A DNA stretch of 42,921 bases from Tabrizicola sp. (GCA_012032275.1 JAAURK010000004.1:1-42921); one strand, 5' to 3'; positions 18,384 to 26,653 are shown, numbered from the stretch's first letter. Notes: generated by a model not told the origin, from the sequence alone. Numbers and translations are program-made.

Positions 18384-20119
18384 CCACCCCGGGCGATATC
18401 CGTGCCGTTGAAGTTCCAGCGGGACGGAATTGACTACGACAGCCTTTCGGAGGAGGAAAAGGCGGAATGGGATGCGCTGGAGTGGGATGAAGATGGCACG
18501 ATCCCGGACCGGGTCGAGGCGGCTGACCTGAACAAGTGGCTTTTCAACAAGGATACCGTGGACAAGGTTCTGGAGCATCTGATGACCAACGGGATCAAGG
18601 TTGCTGGGGGCGACCGTCTGGGCAAGACGATCATCTTCGCCAAGAGCAGCCGCCACGCCCAGTTCATCACCGAACGCTTCGACGCGAACTATCCCCACAT
18701 GAAGGGTGAATTTGCCCGCCTGATCGACTACAGCATACCGTATGCACAAACACTGATCGATGATTTTTCAGAGGCCGCGAAGTCTCCGCATATCGCCGTG
18801 TCCGTGGACATGCTCGACACCGGCATCGACGTGCCGGAAGTCGTGAATCTGGTGTTCTTCAAGATCGTTCGGTCAAAGACGAAGTTCTGGCAGATGATCG
18901 GACGCGGCACCCGCACCTGCAAGGATCTGTTTGGTCCCGGTGAGGACAAAGACGAATTCCTAGTTTTCGATTTCTGCCAGAACCTGGAGTTCTTCAACGA
19001 AAACCCAACGGTCAACGACGCTCCAGCCGCAAGGCCAATCGGTGAACGGCTCTTTGCGACACGTGTTGACCTGATCGGCATCCTTCAGGACGTCGGGAGG
19101 CACGAAGGGCTTCTTGCCTCGGTTAAGGCACGATTGCAGGACGAAGTTGCAGGCATGAACCTCGAAAACTTTGTAATTCGCCACTATCGTCGATCCGTCG
19201 AAAAGTTTCAGGCACCAGAGAGCTGGAAAAGCCTCGATCTCGATGCCCGGCTGATTCTTTCCGACGAGGTCGCGGGGCTTCCGAGTGCCTTCGACGACGG
19301 CGCGCTTGCGGCAAAGCAGTTCGACCTCCTGGTCCTGAGCGCCCAGCTCTTTCTGCTGCGCGGTGATGCGGCTTTTGCCCAGCTCCAAAGGCGTCTTGTC
19401 GCATTTGCGTCAGCGCTCGAAAGCCTGTCGAATGTGCCGACGGTCGCCCGAGAGATGCCACTTATCCTTGACATGCAGACCGAGGATTTCTGGCACGACT
19501 TGACGGTCGACGGACTGGAAGACATCAGGAGGCGGCTGCGCGGACTGGCTGACCTGATTGAGCCGAGGCACCGCAAATCGTCATCACCAATTTCGAAGAT
19601 GCACTTGGGCCAACAGCGCCCGTTGATCTCCCCGAAATCGGGTCTGGCGTGGACAAAGCGCGGTTCAAGCTCAAAGCGCGCCGCTTTGTTGCCGAACACA
19701 AAGATCACATTGCCCTCTTAAAACTCCGGCGAGGCGAGGCTCTGACAACGACCGACCTTGCCGAACTGGAACGCATGATGATCGCAACAGGTTTCGCCGA
19801 TGCAAATGTCCTGACGGAGGTAAAGGCAGAACTCGGTCTAGGCACCTTCCTCAGGTCACTGACTGGCTTCGGCCGGGCTGCCGCAAAGGAACATTTTGGC
19901 AGCTTCGTCGCCGAAAACCACATGAGCGCAAGTCAAAACACATTTCTAGAGATGGTCATCGACGCGCTTTGCGAGAACGGGATGATCGACCCTGGCTTGT
20001 TCTACGAAAGCCCCTTCACCGATCTCGATAAAATGGGCATCGCGGGGCTTTTCGGACCGGAGCAAACGGCTGAAATTATCCAGATCGTGGAAAAGGTAAA
20101 CCATTCAGCAGCGGCATAA
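18384..20119 (+). pseudogene. hsdR: C-terminal remnant of type I RM restriction subunit
   Basis: Homology starts abruptly at 'PPRAISVPLKFQRDGIDYDSLSEEEKAEWDALEWDEDG', the middle of an EcoEI-type HsdR. It continues through helicase-domain-2 motifs 'GKTIIFAKSSRHAQFI', 'SVDMLDTGIDVPEVVNLVFFKIVRSKTKFWQMIGRGTR' and the C-terminal assembly domain. The N-terminal nuclease domain and the ATP-binding DEAD-box half, roughly 430 residues, are absent and replaced by the IS fragment. A base is also missing at the AAA run 19575-19577: 'RHRK-IVITNFEDALGP' is expected, joining the 19649-20119 ORF. The stump cannot cut DNA, with or without that frameshift. Confidence 0.9.
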
Positions 20120-20148
20120 GAATGAAAGGGTGATTTAGCATTTGCAAA

Positions 20149-20349
20149 CTAATCATACAGGTTCTCTAGCCATTTCTCGGCACGTCCGGCGGCTAGTAGC
20201 TTGCGTGAAAGCTCGCCGCTAGCAACATCATTGTCAAACTCCTGGATCATTTCATTTGTAATCTTTTTTGGAAATCTCTGAGTGCCTTTTATCAATTGGC
20301 CGCGATACAATTTCAAATCTATGTCTAGTTGGCCCACTTGCTTCCTCAT
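20149..20349 (-). CDS. Small hypothetical protein
   Basis: This 66-residue ORF ('MRKQVGQLDIDLKLYRGQLIKGTQRFPKKITNEMIQEFDNDVASGELSRKLLAAGRAEKWLENLYD') is A/T-rich, with balanced charged and helical composition that looks protein-like. It converges on hsdR. No strong ribosome site or known family is visible, so it could be spurious. Confidence 0.4.
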   Translation of the reverse strand: MRKQVGQLDIDLKLYRGQLIKGTQRFPKKITNEMIQEFDNDVASGELSRKLLAAGRAEKWLENLYD

Positions 20350-20541
20350 CACAGCTCAAAAAAAATGTATCTCAAAAAGCGATACTGTCAACCAGTACCC
20401 CAAAAAAACGCGCACTCTTCGCGAACTTGAGATTTTCGGTCACAATCGGTGGTTAGTATAGTTTTCGATGTCGATCAAACACTTGACTGTTCTTGGGACG
20501 ATATGCGCTGTCGGGTGGCCATTACAATACGCTCTGGGGTA

Positions 20542-21099
20542 TCACCCCCTCGGCTCCACATCCTTCCAGTGCCGATTTTGCGCCTGTGTCTTGGCCCGCG
20601 TGGTCGCGTCGCGCACGGTGACGGGATAGAAATCCCAGACATCCAGCCCCACATTCACCGCATTGCTGCTACCCCGCCAGTTGCCGTGGACGTGGCCGAA
20701 GAGGTGGAGCGCACCTTTGCGGGCGTGGTTCCAGGTGATCATCGGGTAGTGGCAGAGGGTCACTGGTTGGTCGGCCGCGGGGTCGTCGACCTCGACCAGC
20801 AGCGAGACGCTGTCCTAGGGCAGCCTTTGCGTCAGGTCACTGTCATGGTTGCCCACCAGAAGGTGCCGACGCGCACCGGGCAGTTGGGCGAAGATGCCAA
20901 ACAACCAGTCCTCGTCTTTCGCCTTGGGGCCCAAGGCAAAGTCGCCAATGATCCAGAGGTCATCCTCAGGGCCGACGCGCTCCCACAGCCGTTCGATCAG
21001 GACAGCCGTCATCTGGTCGACGTCCCGGAACGGGCGGCGGGCATTTGGGATGATGCTTTCATGGCCGAAATGCGTATCGGCGGTGTACCAGTGGGTCAT
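20542..21099 (-). pseudogene. Metallophosphoesterase with internal stop
   Basis: The minus-strand frame reads 'THWYTADTHFGHESIIPNARRPF', 'DDLWIIGDFALG' and 'HLLVGNHD', then TAG at 20815-20817. It continues in the same frame with 'DSVSLLVEVDDPAADQPVTLCHYPMITWNHARKGALHLFGHVHGNW'. These are the DxH, GD, GNHD, H and GHVH metal motifs of a calcineurin-like phosphoesterase of about 185 residues. The stop follows residue 94; 'LPW' changed to 'LP*' (TGG to TAG) would explain it. Without readthrough the C-terminal metal ligands are lost. The substrate is unknown; relatives include small predicted phosphodiesterases on plasmids and phages. Confidence 0.85.
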
Positions 21100-21212
21100 C
21101 GTAACGGGTCCTGAAAGACGGGGGGTGCCTATGCCGCACCTGAGGCGGCTTGGTCAAGGATCAGCCTTGGTTATCACAGGGATCGACCCGGCCCGCAGTG
21201 GACCGCATTCAG

Positions 21213-21818
21213 TCACTCTGCTTTCTTTGCAGCTGAAATTGCGCGGTGGATGCTGTCGCGCATGACCTCATTTCGCCGATTGGAACCTAATCTTGACTGG
21301 ATAGGCAGCCAGACCAACGCTGCAATGCCACCAAGAAATATCAGGTCAAGTAGCCCGCCGCTTGCCCTTGACATGCCGCCGCCATTTTGACCGATTGCCA
21401 CGATCAGCAGGCCGATGAACAAGAACATGGCCGTTCGGAGCAGAACGCCGAAGATGAACCTCCCGGTAACGGGTTCATCGTTCAGTCGTGAGGAAGTCCA
21501 TGCCTGCCCGGTTGAAAAGTTACCCATGCCAACGACACCTGACCGGTCAGTGACGACCACGACCTCATGTCCGGCGCGACAGTGCGTCAGCGTCATATCA
21601 GAGTATCGCAGCTCCTGCCCTTTAGCGTCTGCAATCCAGACCTCGGGAACCGAGTTCACTGTGGTATGGTCAGTGTACTTGCCCGAGTAGGTCGCGCTGG
21701 TCACTCGGTTGGCAATCGAGACAACCTTGCCGCGCTGGATGGTTAGCGCTGGATCGTCTCCCCGGACTGAAACCCGAGAGATTGCCGCGCGGTGCCAGGG
21801 CGCTGTTCCGTCAGTCAT
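21213..21818 (-). CDS. Predicted inner-membrane protein
   Basis: I start it at ATG 21818, which has GGAGGG upstream; the track start 21872 lacks one. The 201-residue product has a soluble N-terminal half, rich in strands ('GDDPALTIQRGKVVSIANRVTSATYSGKYTDHTTVNSVPEVWIAD'). Two membrane segments follow ('FGVLLRTAMFLFIGLLIVAIG' and 'GLLDLIFLGGIAALVWLPI') and a basic tail ends it. The family is not recognised. It is divergent from the XRE gene at 21947, across a 128-bp gap with a G/C palindrome. Confidence 0.65.
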   Translation of the reverse strand: MTDGTAPWHRAAISRVSVRGDDPALTIQRGKVVSIANRVTSATYSGKYTDHTTVNSVPEVWIADAKGQELRYSDMTLTHCRAGHEVVVVTDRSGVVGMGNFSTGQAWTSSRLNDEPVTGRFIFGVLLRTAMFLFIGLLIVAIGQNGGGMSRASGGLLDLIFLGGIAALVWLPIQSRLGSNRRNEVMRDSIHRAISAAKKAE

Positions 21819-21878
21819 CACCAACTCCCTCCCAGTAACGCAAATGGACAAACCCACGCCCACTGTCAGCATATATCA

Positions 21879-21893
21879 CCCCCATTTTGGGGG
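21879..21893. promoter_or_regulatory. CCCCCA-TTT-TGGGGG palindrome in divergent gap
   Basis: A perfect inverted repeat with six-base arms lies in the gap between the membrane protein and the XRE gene, beside an ATATAT stretch that could be a -10 for either direction. It is a candidate operator for the adjacent XRE protein. Confidence 0.45.
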
Positions 21894-21946
21894 CAATCCC
21901 AATACAGGGGTAACAGGTCCTGTCGAGGCGAAACGGCAGGCGGATT

Positions 21947-22198
21947 TTGGCGGGAAGCGTTCATTCAGATGCCTATCGCAGTTTTCTGAAAGCGCTCGTC
22001 GCTCTTCGGAACGATCAGGATTTGTCGCAGGCGGACTTGGCGGCAAAACTTGGTAAGCCGCCGTCGTTCGTCGGCAAGTATGAACTTGGTGAGCGGCGGC
22101 TCGACGTGATTGAGCTGATGGTCATTCTCCGCACGCTAGGGGCCAACTTTGATACCTTCTGGGTGGAAGCACGAGTTTCTCTACCGGATCGCCTCTAA
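21947..22198 (+). CDS. Small XRE-family HTH protein
   Basis: This 83-residue protein is almost entirely a Cro/C1 helix-turn-helix: 'YRSFLKALVALRNDQDLSQADLAAKLGKPPSFVGKYELGERRLDVIELMVILRTLG'. No ATG is available, and TTG 21947 with GGCAGG upstream is the likely start. It is followed after 48 bases by the AAA/DUF4143 ATPase on the same strand, so it may repress that gene through the dyad at 22208-22248. It is a clear domain match with a small, compact size typical of antitoxins or phage repressors. Confidence 0.75.
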   Translation: MAGSVHSDAYRSFLKALVALRNDQDLSQADLAAKLGKPPSFVGKYELGERRLDVIELMVILRTLGANFDTFWVEARVSLPDRL

Positions 22199-22207
22199 TC
22201 GCAGTTT

Positions 22208-22248
22208 ATCCTTGCAAATCGGGAGTTGAACTCCATAATAGCAAGGAT
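22208..22248. promoter_or_regulatory. Two-tier 41-bp dyad over ATPase start codon
   Basis: Outer arms ATCCTTGC (22208-22215) and GCAAGGAT (22241-22248) and inner arms GGAGTT / AACTCC (22222-22234) share one centre at base 22228. The outer right arm overlaps the ATG at 22247. As DNA this suits a dimeric or tetrameric repressor; as RNA it could fold and hide the start. Confidence 0.65.
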
Positions 22249-23416
22249 GATTGACCGCCGCATCGCCGCCATCCTGCAAACCCGACTGGACGAAAGTCCC
22301 GCCGTCGCCCTTTTGGGGCCGCGTCAGGTGGGCAAGACCACGCTGGCGCAAGAGCTGGGCGATGCGCGCCCCTCGATTTACCTTGATCTCGAATCCGATG
22401 CCGACCGTGCAAAGCTTGCGGACCCCGAACTCTACCTGTCGGCGCATGAGGACAAACTGATCATCCTAGACGAAGTCCAGCGGATGCCCGGCTTGTTCCA
22501 GCCCCTGCGTGGCCTGATCGACCAGGGGCGGCGCAAGGGCTTGCGCGCGGGCAGGTTCCTGCTGCTCGGTTCCGCCTCAATCGACCTCCTTCGGCAATCG
22601 GGCGAGACGCTTGCCGGGCGGATCGCCTATCTTGAACTCGCGCCCTTAGATGCGCTGGAGGTGCCTGCTGCCGATATTGACCGGTTGTGGCTGCGAGGTG
22701 GCTTCCCCGACAGCTTCCTCGCCAAGAACGATCCAGCCAGTCTGCGCTGGCGACGCGATTTCATCCGCACTTATCTGGAGCGCGACATCCCCGCCCTTGG
22801 CCCCCGCATCGCGGCCGAGACGTTGCGGCGGTTCTGGACCATGCTGGCGCATCGACAATCCAGCCTGTCGAATGCCGCCGAACTGGCCCGCGCGCTTGGG
22901 GTCGATGCCAAGACCATCGCCTCCTACCTCGACCTCTTGGTTGATCTTATGCTCGTCCGACGGCTGGAACCCTGGCACGCGAACACTGGCAAGCGGCTTG
23001 TGAAATCACCACGCATCTATGTGCGCGATACCGGCATCCTGCATGCCCTTCTTGGGCTGACAACGCTGGATGACGTTCTGGGCCACCCCGTCGCAGGTGC
23101 CAGTTGGGAAGGCCTTGTCATCGAGACCGCCCATGCCCTGATGCCGGACGGCACGCAGGCGCAATTCTATCGCAGCGGTGCGGGGGCCGAGGTCGATCTC
23201 GTATTGACCCTGCCGGGCGGCGCAGTTTGGGCGGTCGAGGTCAAGCGCAACCTTGCCCCCAAGGTAGAGCGCGGCTTTCACCACGCCTGCGAAGACCTGA
23301 ACCCCGCCCGGCGGATCGTCGTCTATCCGGGAACAGAGACCTTTCCGATGGGCAACGGGATCGAGGTTATGCCGCTACACGCGTTCGGGCAGGAGTTGTT
23401 TGCGCTGCGGCCCTGA
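22247..23416 (+). CDS. AAA ATPase with DUF4143 domain
   Basis: From ATG 22247 the product has 389 residues and begins 'MIDRRIAAILQTRLDESPAVALLGPRQVGKTT', typical of the AAA_14/DUF4143 family. Walker A is at 24-32 and Walker B 'LIILDE' at 71-76, followed by sensor 'LLLGSAS'. The C-terminal DUF4143 part contains 'GAEVDLVLTLPGGAVWAVEVKRN', matching a PD-(D/E)xK nuclease-like pattern. These proteins are common in genomic islands; most have no tested function, and some are proposed in defence or toxin-like roles. The gene is intact, which stands out in this decaying island. The track start (TTG 22226) lies inside the dyad and is less likely. Confidence 0.85.
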   Translation: MIDRRIAAILQTRLDESPAVALLGPRQVGKTTLAQELGDARPSIYLDLESDADRAKLADPELYLSAHEDKLIILDEVQRMPGLFQPLRGLIDQGRRKGLRAGRFLLLGSASIDLLRQSGETLAGRIAYLELAPLDALEVPAADIDRLWLRGGFPDSFLAKNDPASLRWRRDFIRTYLERDIPALGPRIAAETLRRFWTMLAHRQSSLSNAAELARALGVDAKTIASYLDLLVDLMLVRRLEPWHANTGKRLVKSPRIYVRDTGILHALLGLTTLDDVLGHPVAGASWEGLVIETAHALMPDGTQAQFYRSGAGAEVDLVLTLPGGAVWAVEVKRNLAPKVERGFHHACEDLNPARRIVVYPGTETFPMGNGIEVMPLHAFGQELFALRP

Positions 23417-23556
23417 TCACTCGATCTCAACCACCCGATGTATCTGCCAGTTGGAATAGCTGGTGTAGATGCCAAAAGCCGGAAAACACCAGCGTGAACT
23501 TGACGGCGCCTGGCAACTTCTGATTGAAGCAGCCATGACATTCGGAGGATTTCGCA

Positions 23557-24177
23557 GTGCCCCAGTGGTTCATTGAGCTAACGCAGCCCCAAGCGACGCT
23601 TGGTTCTGGGCTGCTCACTTTTTTCGGCGCTATTGCGGCAGTTCTGCTTGGATGGTGGTTGTTCTCCGGGAAAGTCCGAGACATTAAATCTGCACTCGAT
23701 GCTACCGAAAAACTTTTGACGGACCATGAGGTGCGTGTTCAGCAATCACTTTCGGACATTGAGGAAAAGCTGAGCAGCCTAACAGCGAGCACCGCTCAGA
23801 TAAGAGCAGATGTATCCGACAAGCAAGCGGTTGAAGAAGAGGCGGAAGTCGAACCCGATGAGGTAGCTCAGCACGCTGGATTGAACTTTGAAGACCTGGC
23901 CAATAACTGGTTCAAGATTCGTGATCGCCTTGAGGAGATTGCTGCGGACACTCAGATTGACGGTCGAACAGCCGCAAAGTATGCTAGGATTGATCGCAGG
24001 AAGTACGCTGATCTTGTTGCCTCGCTTAATAAAGATGGACAGCTCAAGGATGCAGGTCCACAATTTTTGGAGGCAGCACAAATTTGGGCCTCCCATCGGT
24101 CAAGAAAGAAAGCTCCCACCCAAGATGCCATTCAGAAGATGGTTGACCTTGCGCTCTTGCTCGCGCTTCCCGAATAG
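23557..24177 (+). CDS. Membrane-anchored coiled-coil protein, unknown function
   Basis: GTG 23557 has GGAGGA upstream, and the protein has 206 residues. One N-terminal membrane segment ('LGSGLLTFFGAIAAVLLGWWLF') is followed by a long heptad-like helix ('IKSALDATEKLLTDHEVRVQQSLSDIEEKLSSLTAS'), then an acidic linker and a globular C-terminal region ('FEDLANNWFKIRDRLEEIAADTQIDGRTAAKYARIDRRKYADLV'). The C-terminal part may carry a helix-turn-helix-like fold. Its A/T content is above that of its neighbours, a sign of foreign origin. No family is recognised. Confidence 0.7.
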   Translation: MPQWFIELTQPQATLGSGLLTFFGAIAAVLLGWWLFSGKVRDIKSALDATEKLLTDHEVRVQQSLSDIEEKLSSLTASTAQIRADVSDKQAVEEEAEVEPDEVAQHAGLNFEDLANNWFKIRDRLEEIAADTQIDGRTAAKYARIDRRKYADLVASLNKDGQLKDAGPQFLEAAQIWASHRSRKKAPTQDAIQKMVDLALLLALPE

Positions 24178-24245
24178 CTGGCGTCTGCAAGTAGGGATCG
24201 TTCGAGAACGCCGGGGTGTATTTCGTCCTTTCACCATCAACCCTT

Positions 24246-24596
24246 TCACTCGCTATCCATAATCCGGTACATCCGCCCGTTGTAGCGCGCCAGATCATGC
24301 AACCCCGCCGCCCGCCAGAGGCGGATTTCGCGACCTTCGGGCACGATGATCACCGGCTGGGTCCGCCCTTCGATCACCTGGATACCAAGGCGGTCACGCA
24401 GTTCTTCGAAATCAGCCAATTCCGCCCTGACCGCATCCCGTTCAGCGGCAAGGCCCGCCAGCTCCACCCCGACCTCCTCGATCCCGCGCTCCACCTCGGC
24501 GCGTTGTTCAGCCAGATCGTCCTGCAAAGCCGCAAGCAGCCGCTCGCCCTCGGCCCGTGCTTCGGCAACAGCCCGCAGGTTCCCCGCCCGGATCAC
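24246..24596 (-). CDS. Coiled-coil protein of mobilization operon
   Basis: The 116-residue product is two-thirds coiled coil ('VAEARAEGERLLAALQDDLAEQRAEVERGIEEVGVELAGLAAERDAVRAELADFEELRDRLG'), ending in a small strand-rich tail ('PVIIVPEGREIRLWRAAGLHDLARYNGRMYRIMDSE'). It overlaps the preceding gene by 4 bases (ATGA), so it is the third gene of a relaxase operon. Accessory Mob proteins with coiled coils occur beside relaxases on small plasmids; that role is inferred from position. Confidence 0.7.
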   Translation of the reverse strand: MIRAGNLRAVAEARAEGERLLAALQDDLAEQRAEVERGIEEVGVELAGLAAERDAVRAELADFEELRDRLGIQVIEGRTQPVIIVPEGREIRLWRAAGLHDLARYNGRMYRIMDSE

Positions 24597-24991
24597 CTCG
24601 GCCTCGGCGCGCGCTCCTGGACCAGAACCACGCCCGCCCAGATCGCCACCAGAATGACAGTCCCGGCGGCAACAATGGCAAAGCCAAGGGCCTGCCCGGC
24701 CCGGCGCGCCTGCCGCCGGAGAGAGGCCTCGTTGGCGTCAAGGCGCGCGGCAAGGCTTTCGGAGCCAGAGACAAGGTTTCCGATCAACGTCTCGGCATCC
24801 TGAACCTGACACTGAACCGAGGCCATCTGGCCGGTGATCTTCCCGGCCTCGGACGCAAGCTCAGACCGGATGCCTTCCGCCTGTTCCGAAAACGCAGCGA
24901 TGAGCCTAGCAGCCTCGGCTTCGGCTTCCGCAAAGGCCCGGCCCCTGCGCTGGCGCAAAGCGGCGATCTTGGCATCAAGTTCCGGGGTCAC
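24593..24991 (-). CDS. Membrane coiled-coil protein of mobilization operon
   Basis: This 132-residue product starts with a helical, heptad-rich part ('LDAKIAALRQRRGRAFAEAEAEAARLIAAFSEQAEGIRSELASEAG') and ends with one membrane segment ('ALGFAIVAAGTVILVAIWAGVVLV') before a basic tail. It overlaps the relaxase gene by 4 bases and the next gene by 4. A membrane-anchored accessory that brings the relaxosome to a helper transfer channel is plausible, by analogy with MbeB/MobB-type proteins; this is not shown by sequence identity. Confidence 0.7.
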   Translation of the reverse strand: MTPELDAKIAALRQRRGRAFAEAEAEAARLIAAFSEQAEGIRSELASEAGKITGQMASVQCQVQDAETLIGNLVSGSESLAARLDANEASLRRQARRAGQALGFAIVAAGTVILVAIWAGVVLVQERAPRPR

Positions 24992-26385
24992 GGCGTCATG
25001 CCCCTATCAATCGGCGATGCCTTGCTTGGGGAAAGTGCAGCTTCTGCTTTGTCGCGTTCGGTCGTCACTTCCTTCGTCGTCAAGCGGCCGACCAACCGCT
25101 CCCACAGCGCCGCTACCCTTGCGACCACCTCGCCAAGCACCGGCCCAAGGTCCAGCGCCTCGACCTTCTGGCGAAGAGCATTGTCGTGAACCTCCCAGCC
25201 CGCACCATCCGGTCGACGGGTCACCTTGCCGGTTAACACGCCCAGCACCACCTGCACCGCCACCGACGCAGCCTGTGCAGCCGCATGCCGGGCAATCGTG
25301 GCCTTCTGCCCTTCGAAAGCCTGCCGGACCTGCTTCAGCTCGTCAGTCAACCGAGCTGCGTTGGTTCGGGCCTCGGTCAGGATCAGTGCCGCGTCCTGCT
25401 GTCCCTTTAACCTGATCTTCTGAGCCTCCTCCTCCGCAGCGGACCTCTGGGCCGCTGCTTCCCTCTCTACCGCTTGGGCAAGAACCCCGACCCGCGCCCG
25501 CTCTTGGGCAGCCAAGGCCTTTTCGGCCTCGGCATCCGCAAACAGGGTTTCGGCCTGATCCAGCCGATCTGCGAGGTCTTCGACCGATGCCTCCAGCGCC
25601 TCCTCCTGTTCGGCCAGCTCCACTACGCGCGCTTCCATCTCCTGCAACACGCGCGCCGTCCGTTCAGCCTCAGCCTTGCGGGCCTGCCACTGGGCACGCG
25701 ACTGGCACTGCCGCTTTGGCCCGTCGCGCGTCAGGCCCGCCGCCAGCGAGACCTCATGATAATACTGGTCCTGAAGCGCCCTGGCGCGGTCCTTGTAGGC
25801 GGCATTCCCCAACTTGACCGCCGCCTTCGCATCCAACCCCTGTGACTTCGCCGCCGCCTCTGCCTCAACCTTCGCAGTCCATGCAGGGTTCAGATCGCGC
25901 GCCGAGCAGTTCCGGTCCCCCGACGGCAGGATGAAGGCGTGCAAATGGGGATGCTCTTCGTCCAGATGCTGGACCACGCTGACCAGACGTTCACCGTAGA
26001 GCGCCCGGAAGAACGCGACATTCAAGCGAACCCATGCCTGACAGTCGGAATTCGCGCTGGCAACCTGCATCACCTGCGCGGTCAGGTAGGGGTGCGAAGC
26101 AATGGCAGTCATCAGCGTGTGCCGGTCATTGCGCACGGCCCTTTGCTTGATCGTGCCATCGGCCAGCCTGACCGTTACCCCACCCTCAGCGACCATCTGG
26201 GCATGTTTCTCTGCCACTTTGTCAGGCGACAGACCGAAGACCACCAGCGGCGGCTGCGGGCTTTTGACGTGCGCAGAATACTCGAGTTGCCGCGCCGCTT
26301 CGCCAAGGACTTGAGCAACGGACTGCCCTGCCGGGTTGGCCTTTTGCGAGAATGACTGGATGCGAAAGAATTGGGGGCCAGCCAT
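24988..26385 (-). CDS. MobV-family (Pre/Mob) relaxase
   Basis: Starting at ATG 26385 ('MAGPQFFRIQSFS') the protein has 465 residues. The N-terminal relaxase domain carries 'VVQHLDEEHPHLHAFILPSGD' at 138-157. This fits the MobV HxDExxPHxH metal motif (His140, His147, His149) that supports nicking at oriT. A very long coiled coil follows ('ARVLQEMEARVVELAEQEEALEASVEDLADRLDQAETLFADAEAEKALAAQ...'), then a C-terminal tail. It heads a three-gene operon with 4-base overlaps. A palindrome 36-65 bases upstream is a candidate oriT. Finding a plasmid-type relaxase in a tRNA-integrated element marks the island as mobilizable. Confidence 0.88.
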   Translation of the reverse strand: MAGPQFFRIQSFSQKANPAGQSVAQVLGEAARQLEYSAHVKSPQPPLVVFGLSPDKVAEKHAQMVAEGGVTVRLADGTIKQRAVRNDRHTLMTAIASHPYLTAQVMQVASANSDCQAWVRLNVAFFRALYGERLVSVVQHLDEEHPHLHAFILPSGDRNCSARDLNPAWTAKVEAEAAAKSQGLDAKAAVKLGNAAYKDRARALQDQYYHEVSLAAGLTRDGPKRQCQSRAQWQARKAEAERTARVLQEMEARVVELAEQEEALEASVEDLADRLDQAETLFADAEAEKALAAQERARVGVLAQAVEREAAAQRSAAEEEAQKIRLKGQQDAALILTEARTNAARLTDELKQVRQAFEGQKATIARHAAAQAASVAVQVVLGVLTGKVTRRPDGAGWEVHDNALRQKVEALDLGPVLGEVVARVAALWERLVGRLTTKEVTTERDKAEAALSPSKASPIDRGMTP

Positions 26386-26420
26386 CACGCACCCCCGTTG
26401 CAGAGAGAACGCAATATGGA

Positions 26421-26450
26421 CCGACTATTATGTTGCAAGCAACATGTCGG
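26421..26450. other. Candidate oriT stem-loop upstream of relaxase
   Basis: CCGAC-tatt-ATGTTGC-AA-GCAACAT-GTCGG is a two-part inverted repeat (7-bp inner arms, 5-bp outer arms, 4-base bulge on one side). It lies 36 bases before the relaxase ATG. MobV origins of transfer normally lie just upstream of the mob gene and contain such repeats; no match to a known nic site was seen. Confidence 0.5.
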
Positions 26451-26493
26451 CGAAGGCGCTACGCCCCTCGACCCCGCAAGCGGCTGCGCCGCC

Positions 26494-26527
26494 GATCCGT
26501 CCCGGATCGAAGCCGCCTTTGGCGGCT
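26494..26527. repeat. Two adjacent hairpins between rep-like and mob genes
   Basis: GATCCG-TCC-CGGATC (26494-26508) and AGCCGCC-TTT-GGCGGCT (26511-26527) are perfect inverted repeats with 3-base loops. No T-run follows on either strand, so they are not typical terminators. They lie in a 268-bp gene-free stretch (26386-26653) and could belong to an origin. Confidence 0.5.
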
Positions 26528-26653
26528 GCAATCCCCGCCCTTCGCCAGCCTTTTGGAGGGCGCTTCGGGCAGGGTTTGCAAGGGAACCGCCGGGGATCGG
26601 CGTGACTTGCCCGAATGCATTCAGAATCGCTGGTTGCAACCGAAGCGCCGATG

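Noticed and set aside
20449-21114. 221-residue plus ORF
   Set aside because: It is the shadow of the metallophosphoesterase on the other strand, whose metal motifs are clear; the ORF looks open partly because the real gene has an internal stop.
23417-23556. Possible C-terminal gene remnant on the minus strand ('SYSNWQIHRVVEIE')
   Set aside because: It is too short, with no family match and no upstream continuation; it may be chance coding.
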